The notes below the pieces were generated by a model, which saw only the letters and a list, made by a program, of their open reading frames with translations, had not been told where the DNA came from and did no database searches. A stretch of DNA of 64,000 nucleotides from Pseudopithomyces maydicus (lineage: Eukaryota; Ascomycota; Dothideomycetes; Pleosporales; Didymosphaeriaceae). This document shows positions 46,859 through 57,298 of this stretch, piece by piece. The stretch spans positions 1,612,001 through 1,676,000 of the forward strand of contig JANTUC010000006.1 of NCBI GenBank assembly GCA_026873275.1, given 5' to 3'. The translations under genes were made by a program, and so were the position numbers. The first letter of the stretch is position 1. The number at the start of each line of letters is the position of its first letter.

Positions 46859-48927
46859 TCATTCGAAAGCTTCCAGAGCGGCATGTCCGATTTTGCCACC
46901 AGACTCCATAAGCTTCTTTGCGGCCGCTTGAATCGACAATCCTTCTTCCCTCATTGTATTCAACGCGGCCTCCAATGTTTGAGTCCGCATGCGTAGCCGT
47001 CCGACCTCAGCTCGAAGTACGTTGATTGTTTCGGTCGATGAAGAAACCGCAGTACTCGTATGTGCAAGTATACTGGATGGTGTTGAATTGTGGTCCAGGC
47101 CCTCAGAAGTGGTGCCAGTCACCATTGCCTCTTCCAGAACTTTGATCCGCCGCTGTAATTCCACCTTCTCTGCATCCCAGCGTTTCTTGTCTTCCGCACT
47201 CTGCGCCTGCAGGCGGTTTGCCATCTCCATGATTCGCATATATTGTGCCCCGTTAGCAACCAACTGTCGCCGGCTTTCATCTCGGCCCTCTTGTAACTCT
47301 TCAACCTGCGCTTCCATTGCTCCTATCTGCGCCTGTAACCTCTCCTTCTCGTCCATGAGACCGTTGATTTCCACGTCGCTCACTTCAAACTTTTTTCTAA
47401 TGTTGCACATTTGGTGCGCTGTCTTTCGAGTTTCTGAAGGAGACTGTCGTATTCGCGCTGAAGAGTTTGGAGGGCGATAGTTTTAACGCTGATCTGATGC
47501 TGGAATTCTTGTAATAACGTCGACTGCGCGGAGGCCTGCGCAGCAGTCGTCACAGGAGGCGAAATAGGTGGTAGATTGGTGACACTGGGAAAACTCATGG
47601 AGGAAGGGGACGGTAACATTGCCGACCGTGTAGGCTGTGGTGCTTGCAATGGCGAATGCGGTGCTAGAAAAGCAGATCCAGAAGATGATGGTGTGTGATG
47701 AGGGGAGTTGGCCGTAGGTGGTACTTCATTGCTGAAAGGGTTACTCCGACTGAGCTCTGTCGGGATAGTCGAGCTGGCATAAGTAGGGAAACCTTGATAG
47801 GAAGGTATGTATGATCTGGATGGTGGTGATTGCTCATCGTGAGCGCCTGAAAAGTCGTGATTTCGCCTCATATCTACAATCGCATCAGGCTGTGACGAAT
47901 TGTGGTCGGGACTTCGTAGAGTGGAATGCTCGTTATGATCACGCAAACTGATGTTAATACATGAGGCTTTTTCTAGCGCCCACTGAACGATTTTCTTTAT
48001 AGATGATTCTCCGGGGTTGCGTGACTGATGAAGGTAGTCAGCAGTGAAACAGCTTCAGCAAAGACGTGGCGAGGAAGACCGGATCTGACGAGATACGAGA
48101 AGCAAACTCACCTCTGAGGGAGAGCGATGACCTTTTTGTAATACCGATGCCACTCTTGATTCAAGGAGTACCAGTTCGGAGGCAAGTTCGTGCAACAGGG
48201 TTCGGGCGCGAACGCACTCTTGGCCTTCACAGCCAGCTGAACAACAAGTCACGTCTCCTGCCGCACGCGCATGCGGCATCTGGTCAATGCCGAACCGAGA
48301 CAGAGACGGGCCGCTACTAATAGGGTGAGGAGATAGTTCCTGTTCAAGCGCTCGGGAACCTGATTCTATGCAATCTGTAATCAGCTATGGCCTATGAATA
48401 CGACATCGAATTTGACAGTGCACAGGCTCTACGCTTTGAATGGGTAACCGGCTGCGCGCGCTAAGTTGCCACCACCCGCGTCCATAGCGGTCAGCGCGCT
48501 AAAAACAGACCAGTTTATGTGCAAGTGGAAATTTGATCATACCTTGAGCGCTTGTTGGTCCTTTTTCGGAAAACTGCTGGGGTGGGTCAAAGAGGGACAG
48601 AGATCTGGGCCTGTATTCAAAATCGTGATGCAATAAAAGCGATTGTCCCAGAGACCCTATTGACAGCGGTCCATTGACTGTACTGGGGGTTGGAGTACAT
48701 AATGGAGGTAGCTTCCGTTGGTCGAGTGCTCCGTTGTCATGATGGTAGTGGCCGGCATGCTGCGGGAGCGGGGATCGCTCGTACGTAGTGACAGCGGGAG
48801 AAGCCCGGCGTTTCGTATGAACGTCCACCACCGAACCGTCCGATTCCCATGGCCTTTTCTTCCATTCCCAGAGTCCATGAGTGGGAGTGGCCCTTCGAAA
48901 GTAGAGACAGTGGGTTTGTTGCGCCAT
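46859..48927 (-). CDS. Uncharacterised coiled-coil protein, about 600 residues; one homopolymer frame break
   Basis: Three exons recognised: from about 48927 to 48543, 48359-48112 and 48024-46859; phases agree. The start is uncertain: ATG 48927 (MAQQTHC) is the first Met in the frame, but a neighbouring frame upstream (ALQYPVHSGHGSLSWTE) also looks coding and has a good acceptor (TTACTAATCCTCTAG), so another 5' exon is likely. The N-terminal half is Ser/Pro-rich and disordered (KRRASPAVTTYERSPLP). A CCSAGCEGQECVRARTLLHE segment follows, then a Ser/Pro/Thr-rich linker and a long coiled coil (ALQTLQREYDSLLQKLERQR onward for about 150 residues). The frame is broken at the T6 run 47391-47396; one added base gives TLEKKFEVSDVEING across the join. 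A regulator or scaffold role is only a guess. Confidence 0.65.
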
Positions 48928-50085
48928 TCGTTGGGGGAAGCGTTACTCAAGCCGCACTCTGTCCAGCTCAGACTGCCATGGCCGGAATGTACTGGATACT
49001 GCAATGCTAGAGGATTAGTAAGATGCTCGCGAGTGGTGTATAGGGTTGTCTCCTTCGAGCTTGGCAACGATGCTTATTCCAGCCTAAAAGAGTCAGGCAC
49101 GGGTGCCGGACTAGGGTAAGAGTACAAACTGGGTTGAGGGCATGGTGACTTGAATGATCCGTCCGCAGGCGTATTACGTGTGCTAAACGCCGTGATGCAA
49201 TTTCGTCCGTTGTACGTAGCCCGGTAATGAATCGAGAAATTTCGAATATGTATAAAGAGAATGTCTCTGCAGTTGTAGGGCAGACTGTCTCCGGAACCCT
49301 AAAGGGTGGGCTTACAACGTTTTCGATGAAGGAAGACAATCCAACACGGCCTCGTGGATGATGTGCTTTGCAGGGGTCCAGACTGGGCCTAGGAGGTACT
49401 TTGGTGAAAAAGCACTTGGTCGCAGCAAGAAATGCAGAATGGTGCAGATGCATACCAACAGCATGACCTCGACGGAGATTCGTCGCTATAGGGATTCCTG
49501 CTTACAAGAACAACCAACGAAGCTTTGTAAGTTGAGTCTAGTGGCCCTTCGGGTTAGCGCAATTAGTAAGAGCAGTCTTGATGATCTGATGTCAGAGCAA
49601 CCGTAGGAACTATGAAGCGTAACATAATACCATGATATAGCGGGTCGCCTGTGGGAGGGGGTGGGACAATTCATTTGTTCTAAAATGTCATGCAAACTGG
49701 TATTGAAAATACAACCAACACATTGACAGAAGAAACATAGGTATAGTGGAACACAAAAACAAACGAAGACGCCAGTGTGACTTGAAGCCGTTGTTGATTT
49801 ATTTGGTGTCTGATTTTGTAGTGTGAATGATTCTCATGATGAACTTCCGCATGTTTTTTATGTTTTTTTTTTTTTTTTTTTTTTTTTGGGGGGGGGGGGT
49901 TGGCGGATGAGAGGCATGTCAGGGCTTGGTCCAACACCTGTTGCATGCCTAGGAGCCTTCAGAAGCTGTCGCTTCTTTAATCAGCTGATTCGAAAATCAG
50001 TTAAGTACACGTCGTGACATCGATTTAAAAATTCTGTACTCGGCATAGAAGAAAAATACATTCATTCATTTGTCGAGAAGTCTCA
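48928..50085. other. Intergenic, includes T25/G12 tract
   Basis: The first 150-500 bp may include an unmodelled 5' exon of the coiled-coil gene. A T25G12 homopolymer tract lies at 49863-49899. A D-arm-like string near 49551-49575 has no matching T-arm. Confidence 0.4.
49863..49899. repeat. T25-G12 homopolymer junction
   Basis: Twenty-five T followed directly by twelve G. Such tracts are unstable in replication and hard to sequence, so the lengths should not be trusted. Confidence 0.85.
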
Positions 50086-51777
50086 CTATAAGCGCCATGC
50101 CTCATCTTCTGCCCCACCCTGCATATCAACGATGTCTTCCGCAATAGCTCGGAGCCGTGCTTCTACCCACAGCTTTTCTCTGGCTATGACCTCAAGTTCG
50201 GTTGCTTGCATGATCTGCAGCTCGCTCAGTAGATTGTTGACCAAAGATTGACACTGCAATACGATATATGCAACGCTGGACCCATTCCCCGCCAAAGGTA
50301 GGCCATTTAAATAATGTGCGAAGGCAGTCAACTTCCTAGTCATTGCTGCATGCTCACCTCTCCACACTTCGCTCAATCCTTCAAGGGAGCGCGTTTCGCT
50401 CTTACCACCGCGAGGATCAATACGGTCATACCAGACTTCATCCGCCCGTGAAGACCATTTGGTAAATTCTTCAATAAGAACGGAATAACGACCACCAGGA
50501 TCTAGAAGTGATGGCAATTCGTGTAGAGGACTCGATAGTGCTTGAATATGCTCCACCAAGCCAGAAGTAGGTTTAGATCCATTCCAGTCGCGCAGGGCCA
50601 AAATGTTTTTTTGTTCTTGGCCATCTCGTTCTTTTACCTGCATGGTTTGATAGAGAGTTGCCACTTCGTCAAATTTGAGCTGCAACCTCTGCTGGACGTT
50701 CGCTTCCCACTGTTCACTAGTCGATGCCGATGACTCGTGCATCAGATGTAGCTGTAGAAGCTCGTTCTGGAGAGTGGTAACTTCGGGCGGCAGCACATGA
50801 TTGATGGGCTCCGGCGCATGGAGAAAGGTAGATGTGGGTGCTTTGCCCGTCTTTCTAGGGGTGAAATGCTGCTGCAAGGTGGAGAAAGCAGGTCGAGCAG
50901 GTTTTCTGAGCTCTTGCTTGGAAAATCCACGTCCTTCTTCTACGGATGGACGATCTCCGGAATCGGATGGCTTGCTATTGATTGCTCGGTTGTGTGATGA
51001 AGCGGGCTTGGAGCGAGTGGAAGCGGATCGTTTCAACGCATCCAGTCGAGCACTTGTTCGGATGACATTACTCGCAGCTTCTACGGGGACAGCGCTCGAG
51101 GTTCTGACATGAGCGGATGCTGCCAAGAGGGACTTTGGCCTTTCTGTGCGATACGCGGGCCTTGCGACCTCTCCTCCGTCCTTCCAACTGCCAACTGGCG
51201 TGTTCGCCGAATTCGTGCGGGTATGGGTGCGCCCCGCTGTCGCGGGAGACGGTGCTGATTGCAGAGGAACTCCGGGTCGCCTGAGGGATTGAGTTCGGCT
51301 CAGTCCCACGGAGCCTGGCGGTTTGATGTTGGCATCCTTGGGTCGTGGCGGACACGTCGTTCCGTCTATCCCTATCGTTTCTTGTTGGGTGGAGTGTGAC
51401 TGGTACAACGACCGTGGTCTAGGCCGGGCCTGCTTGCTGTCATCCGAGCTTGCTGCATGTGTTGTTGCTTCTGTCGCTGGTGCGTCGCCTCCAGCTATGC
51501 CGACGGATCTCCCCACGGGCTTCGGCAGACCACGCTGAGGCAGGAAACTCCGTTTTCTCGGTTCAATGCCACTGGCCTGTTCGGAGTCGGAGCGCTTGTG
51601 AATCCTAGGCGGCGCAGCGGTGTTGACAGAGCCGTCTCCCGGGCGCTGTCGCATTGTCAGTATGGAGGAAGTAGCGCTATGCGGACGCAGCAGTACTTCT
51701 GACCGGGTGGACACACTGTTCGCTCTGTTGAGCTGGCTCCGGGACGTCGCTGCGGCGCTAAGGGACGGTATAGGCAT
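50086..51777 (-). CDS. Uncharacterised protein, 563 residues, disordered N-terminus and helical C-terminus
   Basis: Single exon from ATG 51777 (MPIPSLSAAATSRSQLNRAN); in-frame sequence upstream to 51837 has only a TTG. The first 320 residues are rich in Ser, Pro, Arg and Thr with many RTxS/RSxS-type sites, typical of a disordered, phosphorylated region. The C-terminal 230 residues are predicted helical, beginning PPEVTTLQNELLQLHLMHES, with a conserved-looking Trp/Leu pattern (EQWEANVQQRLQLKFDEVA, HYLNGLPLAG, LVNNLLSELQIMQATELEVI). The layout resembles cytoskeleton or spindle-pole adaptor proteins, but I recognise no family. The frame is intact. Confidence 0.75.
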   Translation of the reverse strand: MPIPSLSAAATSRSQLNRANSVSTRSEVLLRPHSATSSILTMRQRPGDGSVNTAAPPRIHKRSDSEQASGIEPRKRSFLPQRGLPKPVGRSVGIAGGDAPATEATTHAASSDDSKQARPRPRSLYQSHSTQQETIGIDGTTCPPRPKDANIKPPGSVGLSRTQSLRRPGVPLQSAPSPATAGRTHTRTNSANTPVGSWKDGGEVARPAYRTERPKSLLAASAHVRTSSAVPVEAASNVIRTSARLDALKRSASTRSKPASSHNRAINSKPSDSGDRPSVEEGRGFSKQELRKPARPAFSTLQQHFTPRKTGKAPTSTFLHAPEPINHVLPPEVTTLQNELLQLHLMHESSASTSEQWEANVQQRLQLKFDEVATLYQTMQVKERDGQEQKNILALRDWNGSKPTSGLVEHIQALSSPLHELPSLLDPGGRYSVLIEEFTKWSSRADEVWYDRIDPRGGKSETRSLEGLSEVWRGEHAAMTRKLTAFAHYLNGLPLAGNGSSVAYIVLQCQSLVNNLLSELQIMQATELEVIAREKLWVEARLRAIAEDIVDMQGGAEDEAWRL

Positions 51778-52155
51778 TGCAATGCAAGAATGGCACAAGT
51801 TGACAGGCAGTTGAGGCTCGCCTGTGCAGGTAAACAATGCAAGGCCCCTTATCTTATCGATGCTGACTAAGTCATGATCTACTGGTGGAAGTCGAGTCGT
51901 TGAGAAGTCAGTTCATAGACTCGATCTGGTGTTCTATTGCAAGAATCTATGTCGCCTTGAACGGGTACACAAAGAGCAACGTGCCTACGGGAGATGCTCC
52001 GAGCGACCGTTCCGGGTGACAGCGCACAATTTGACGTCTACCGAATATAGCCCGTCAGAGGAAAAACACGAGCCACTCCACTCCGACAACCCCCCAATCT
52101 TTATCCCCTCCTATCGTATGGCATCCGCTGGTCGCCCAAGGGCGACTGCAGGGTC
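51778..52155. other. Spacer between two minus-strand genes
   Basis: 5' region of the 563-residue protein gene and 3' flank of 6-phosphogluconolactonase; nothing else seen. Confidence 0.45.
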
Positions 52156-53059
52156 CTATAGGCTACCTCGCCGGGCGGGGAAAGACACTCCCTCGATGGC
52201 TGGGTAGTCGACAAACCAACTGACTCTCTCCTGCGCTTGTGCATTGACCAGTCCGCAAGGCAATTCCCGGCCATCGTCTTTGTCAAATATATCCTTCATG
52301 ATATCCTTCTTGCCTCCACCAGTGGCAACGAAAGCGATCTTGATTCCATGTGTAACGACGGGCAGCGACAGAGTAATGCGCTTCGGCGGCGGCTTCGGCG
52401 AGTCTTCGATCTTGAGGATCCACGCTTCCGTCTCGCGCAAAAGCGGAGAGCCAGGGAATAGACTGCAAGTGTGGCCATCAGGCCCGCAGCCGAGCAGCAG
52501 CAAATCGAACATGGGCAGCCTCACGCTGTCGCGTGCGGCAAAGACGCTGACGAGGGTTTGCTCGTACTGGTCAGCCAGTTCCTGGGCATCGTCGAGATAC
52601 TTGACGTCGATGGTGAAGACCTTGGGCTGGCCGAGTTCGGCGGGGATCTTGTCCAGGATCTCTGCCTTCACAAGACGGTGGTTGCTGTCTTCGTGGTCAA
52701 GGGGGACGAGGCGCTCATCCGCATAGAATATCTCCCACTTGTCGAACTGGACTTTGCCTTCACCGTTTGTCTCCTTCAGCAGAGCTTGACCCAAGACCTT
52801 CGGGAGCGACCCGCCCGACACGGCGACGCGGAAAACTCCATGTCTGCTGAGCGCGGCATTCTGAGCTTCCAGCACACTGAGGGTGAAGGCGCAAGGTCAG
52901 CCGATGCGCTCCGTGGCGAGTCTGGGAATTGCATACTATGTGCGCAGGCTCGGTGCCAGCTCATCGATGTTCTGGAAAGCGTACAGCTAAAGGACAAGCA
53001 TCAGTCGCCATCCGCACGCGATTGCTGCAGGGCGTACATACATTCGGTGGTTTGCCCAT
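52156..53059 (-). CDS. 6-phosphogluconolactonase (SOL/DevB family)
   Basis: Hydrolyses 6-phosphogluconolactone to 6-phosphogluconate, second step of the oxidative pentose phosphate pathway, in the cytosol. Three exons: 53059-53042 (18 nt, MGKPPN), 52986-52937 and 52876-52156; phases agree, 262 residues, normal length. Spliced, the N-terminus reads MGKPPNLYAFQNIDELAPSL followed by RTYVLEAQ. Family motifs: FRVAVSGGSLPKVL (sugar-phosphate loop), FYADERLVPLDHEDSNHR (catalytic region) and LLGCGPDGHTCSLFPG with its glycine loop and conserved His. ITLSLPVV and FVATGGGKKDIM follow. The 18-nt first exon would be missed by simple ORF calling, which would start at an internal residue. Confidence 0.92.
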
Positions 53060-55141
53060 GGCGTGAGATTGCGCAGTTTGTTTGGGTGGAAGGGCACTCG
53101 GGCGATGGTGGGGTTGTTCAATCGCGTATGGAGGGGCAGATGCAGTGTGCGGATAGCGCGGTTCTATCGTGGTTTGAGATTGCAAGCAATGGCAAGATGA
53201 GGGCGCGACAGGAAACTCACGGGGTCCCGCTGTTTATGACGCAAAAACCGAGAGCCCAGCACGATAGGTGAAAGCCCGCCGGACCCTGTCGCCGACCATT
53301 TGAGGGGCTTGAACAGGTCAGCCTCGTAGCGCTTCATCGCACAACGATACTGACGCCTACCGCCGCCGCCGCATGCGCATCCAGCTCGGCGGTAGGGCCC
53401 ATGGAATGCACGACATGTACAAGCAGGCACTGCTTTATATAGCCCCCATCGTGGACATGCTTCCAACGGCCCAGCTGCCCAGGTGCAGGTGAGCAACGGT
53501 GCACATGACCGCCATCCACCCGTGGACGCCGATCAGGTGGCGGCAACGCTAGCAACAAAGAGACCTGGAGACATCAGGTAGGTAGTCTAGTCTACCCTAA
53601 AGAAAGTCCAGGGCTGCTCCAGCGTCTGCTCCAGCATCTATACTAGGCGCAGGTTCCTACCGTGTCTCTCCTACCGTGTCTCTCCTACCGTGTCTCTCCT
53701 ACCGTGTCTCTCCTACCGTGTCTCTCTGCGGGGACAAGACGACAGACTATCATTGCACTGCTGTTGCGGTCTTCTTACCACTATCATCGTGTAGCAGTAC
53801 AAGGTACAAACTGCAAACCGGCAAACAAGCTAGACATGCGGAATGAGATGTTACAGGTCCCTGGTCGGCACACGAGGGACGGTGCAATTTTCACGGCAGC
53901 TTCTCTGCACAAACGGCCGTTGTTGACTGCACCGTAAAACACCGCCGGGCGCAAAGCGACGCATCCAGACTGCTTGGCTACGGATGTGGGTAGAGAAGAT
54001 CCGAGAAAGGCGGGGGAGGGAACGCTACTTGGGCGATGGCACCGACCATGGGACCATGGGCACGAGGTATGTCCAGCGGCTCGGTCGCAAACCGCAAAGC
54101 CCGTGGTGTTGTACGGAACGGATCTGGTGGAAATGCGCTTGTTGGGCTTAGAGTGAATTTTGTTTGCGAAACGTTGACACGGGCAGAGTCCGGTCTAGAC
54201 TTTTGATTGACAATTCTACGGTTCGGTCCGTCGAGGAGCAGTTCATCGGCGAGTTCAGGCCGGATGCCATAGGCTTATGTACATGTTCATGCTTGTGTGA
54301 GAGCTAGATAGTAGACATGCATTACTCAGACAGACAGGGTGCGAGGAGACGGTCGGTAGTCCAAGGGTCAGGCATCAATGTTGGAAGATGGGATGGGTGT
54401 GAGTAGGACGCGTTCTTGGCGAAGCACTCTGTCTGATGCGCGTCCCTGCAGCGCGTCCTGCAGGTTGCGCAAGCAAAGTGGCTGAGATGTGACGGACGTG
54501 GTACGGCAGAGGGTGGCGTGAAGAGGAACAGACGGATGGTGTTAAGGTGTGATGAGGAGAGGGCAGATTCTCTCGGCACGGGAATAAAAAGGAACCGGGA
54601 AGAGGCGCAGAGGCAAATGGGATTCTCAAAGGGCGATGGCTCATCTCATCTCGATGTTGCCAAGCGCTCCGTGGAGCGCGGTGTGCTGAGATTGGAGGAG
54701 TTAAGGCTCGAAGGGCTCAGCCCTGAGGGTCTGCGACACGCTGACAGGGTCTGAGGCATCGCCGCCTTGCTTATCTGCGGTCGCAACGCGGTGTCTGGAT
54801 GCGTAATTCTGCCAGCTGGCCAATGAAAGCGCGGAAAGGTTACGTGTCCAAACTCCATGCCCGTCGATGAGATCTAGGCCATCGATCCGATGCTGAAGTC
54901 GCTCGTTGGCATTCCCGGTGCTGAGGACCGCGCCAGTCCCGAGCACTCCGCCCGAGTTTGATTGGGTCAAGCCCACAGGCCGGGCTATGAATCTGCGACC
55001 AGCGTTTGTGTATCTCGATGCGACCGCGTGCCACGATAGTATAACACTCGCGCCTGCCCATGCCATGGCCCGCTCTGTTTCGTCACCAGAGGTAACACAC
55101 ACTCTCTACCTCGACCGCCCGATCAACACGTCCAACATAAC
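53060..55141. other. Intergenic, no supported gene apart from a tandem repeat
   Basis: Promoter side of 6-phosphogluconolactonase and of the small CxxC protein. Short frames on both strands lack domains. Contains the 14-bp tandem repeat listed separately. Confidence 0.45.
53656..53725. repeat. 14-bp tandem repeat, five perfect copies
   Basis: CCTACCGTGTCTCT repeated five times without change, followed by a partial CTGCGG divergence. The perfect identity implies recent expansion. Confidence 0.92.
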
Positions 55142-55585
55142 ATGCGGACCTCAGACTCTACGTCGTCATCTGTCTGTTACTTCTCGCTCCCCGTCTCGTC
55201 GTCCCACTTCTCCATAGAGACGCCGAGCACCACGCCTCTAACAGCCTACTCTCCCGACACCGACTCGGACCCTCACCACCCTTTGCTTGCATTGCGGCCA
55301 CTGTCTCCAGAACAACACATGCCTCCCGCCGAGACTTCCTCAATTCTCCAGCTGCAAACCAGCGCAGCACATCGACCGAATGCTCGGCCGTTGCAGGCGA
55401 CCTCGACCTCGTCGTCCAGCACCCCGAGCTCAGCATCCGATTCCAGCTCAGGTCTGGCTAGTCCTTCCACACTCTGCTGCAGTCGGTGCCGACGAGAATC
55501 CAGTGGCAGCATGGTACAGTTCGGCACAAACCTCTACTACTGCAACCACTGCGCTAGGATGACGGGTTACTGCGCGCCGGGGTGA
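55142..55585 (+). CDS. Small CxxC-type protein, 147 residues
   Basis: Intact single-exon frame from ATG 55142. The N-terminal 110 residues are Ser/Thr/Pro-rich and disordered. The C-terminal 36 residues carry CCSRCRRE, SMVQFGTNLYYCNHCARM and TGYC, giving two CxxC pairs (CSRC and CNHC) about 24 residues apart that could bind one zinc ion. The sharp switch from low complexity to a compact Cys/aromatic tail ending next to the stop codon argues for a real gene. From memory, similar short proteins ending in such a motif occur in other filamentous fungi, unchecked. Function unknown. Confidence 0.65.
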   Translation: MRTSDSTSSSVCYFSLPVSSSHFSIETPSTTPLTAYSPDTDSDPHHPLLALRPLSPEQHMPPAETSSILQLQTSAAHRPNARPLQATSTSSSSTPSSASDSSSGLASPSTLCCSRCRRESSGSMVQFGTNLYYCNHCARMTGYCAPG

Positions 55586-56710
55586 GGGAGCAACGCAAGG
55601 AGAAAAAGGGAAAGAAAAGCCAGCACACTACTGGTTCCGACTACTCGCCAACTACCGGCGTTACAAATACCGCTTCCTTTGTCGAGCATGCTGCATGCAT
55701 CTTTACATACACAAGTCAAGATTTGGACAAGCATTTCTTTTCAAGCGACGAGCACATGTTTACGAAGCCGGCATCGATGGAGGCGGCATTTACGGGCAGA
55801 AACAACAGTTTTTTTTAACAAGATTGGTTTGAAGGGGGTTTGGCTCAGGCTATGGAGAGGTTGGAAGCAGGTGGGGTTTGAGCAAAATCGACGCGAGGCT
55901 GGTCCTCTGCGTTCATGCTACGATGTTACGAGTCTAGATGTTTTGTTACCGAGACAATGATACCCGTTGATGATGGTTCTGAAAAAAAAATTAAAAAAAA
56001 TTGAATATATTACAAATTGCACAGTGCTGTATTCTCGTCGGTACTTTCGGAACTTGGTTGAACCATGTGGGTCCTTTTTTCTGACAACGGCTGCGAATGC
56101 ACGATCCACCCGCCTGCAACGATTGCCGGGATACTTGTAGGCAGGCAGAAAACTCGGCGCGCAGCGAAAGAAAAACGCTCCCTGAGCCTCGCATATGCAG
56201 GTACGCACACGTTTGCCCAACTCTATCGCGGCAACGGCTCACAGGATGGGTCCCAGACACGTTCGCTCCTCGGAGGGCAGCCCCGTCATCATCTCGTGGC
56301 ATCATTGTCTTGCGTGCCCGAAAACGGATGCATCGAATTGATCAAAGGGCATGCGTTGAACACAAGTCGATGCTCGATCTGTCCGGCAGGGATGCTTCAC
56401 CCCCGGCAGTTACGGAGGATCTACCCCCGCTCTGAGAGCTAGCGGCCGAAGCCTGCGGGTGGGGCAAGGATGCAGACAACGATGCAGTCAGAGTTTTGAG
56501 ATTCGCAAAGAAAGTCGTGCTGGGGAAGCATATTTGGCGGGCAGAAACGACCAGCAGCTGAGCAGCAGGACTCAACGGACAGTCCAGTCGGTAGCTCATC
56601 TCATGCACATGCTGTTTGTTGGCCCGAGGTCGTGCGTGGCGGGGCAACGCTTATCTCCCAGCCTCCGAACCTTTTGAAACGGCTTATCGCACGTGACATG
56701 GTGATGATCC

Positions 56711-56731
56711 GGGGCGGGGCGGGGCGGGGCC
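56711..56731 (+). repeat. GGGGC x4, potential G-quadruplex
   Basis: Four consecutive GGGGC units, meeting the four-G-tract requirement for an intramolecular quadruplex with one-base loops. Confidence 0.8.
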
Positions 56732-57212
56732 GCAGCCCTGATGAAGCGTGTTTTCCACATCGTTTGAACAGCGAACAGGTGGCACCAACACTGCCCAGGT
56801 GCTCAGGCTGCCAGACTGCTGTCTGACGCGTGCTGAAGTGCCCATACCAAGCCATCGACCATGGAACGGCTGTCATCGCACGTCTCCCGTCGCCAATCCG
56901 CAGGCCCATAGCGCGCCTCTGTCGTGACCCCATGCACTGGCGTAGCAGCTTCGTGGGTCATGCGACAGGTGTGCGATAGACACTACCCTGGGCCCCGAGC
57001 ATCATACGACAGGCAGCGGATCGCAGCGGCTGGCACTGATGCTCTGGAGGATCTGCGCCGCTGTGTGTTGCAGTCGAGTAAGAAGCTGACGTGTAATAAT
57101 CCGATGATTACGATGAACTGTTGTGGATCCTACTTTGGCACTGCCGATCCGAACTTCCCACGTAGGTATTCACATGATGACCGTTCACATCTTTTGCCCC
57201 GGCCTAGGCATC

Positions 57213-57298
57213 ATCATACATGTGCAAGATGACAGATGTACGAGATCATACATGTGCAACATCACAGACGTACGAGATCATACATGTCCAAGATCATC
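57213..57298. repeat. 32-bp tandem repeat, about 2.7 copies
   Basis: ATCATACATGTGCAAGATGA plus 12 more bases ending TACGAG, repeated with two substitutions, then a third, truncated copy beginning ATCATACATGT. The unit contains the palindrome ACATGT. Confidence 0.85.

Noticed and set aside
49541..49610. tRNA-like D-arm (TTAGCGCAATTAGTAAGAGC)
   Set aside because: Resembles a D-arm with following stem, but there is no T-arm or acceptor pairing. At most a tRNA fragment.
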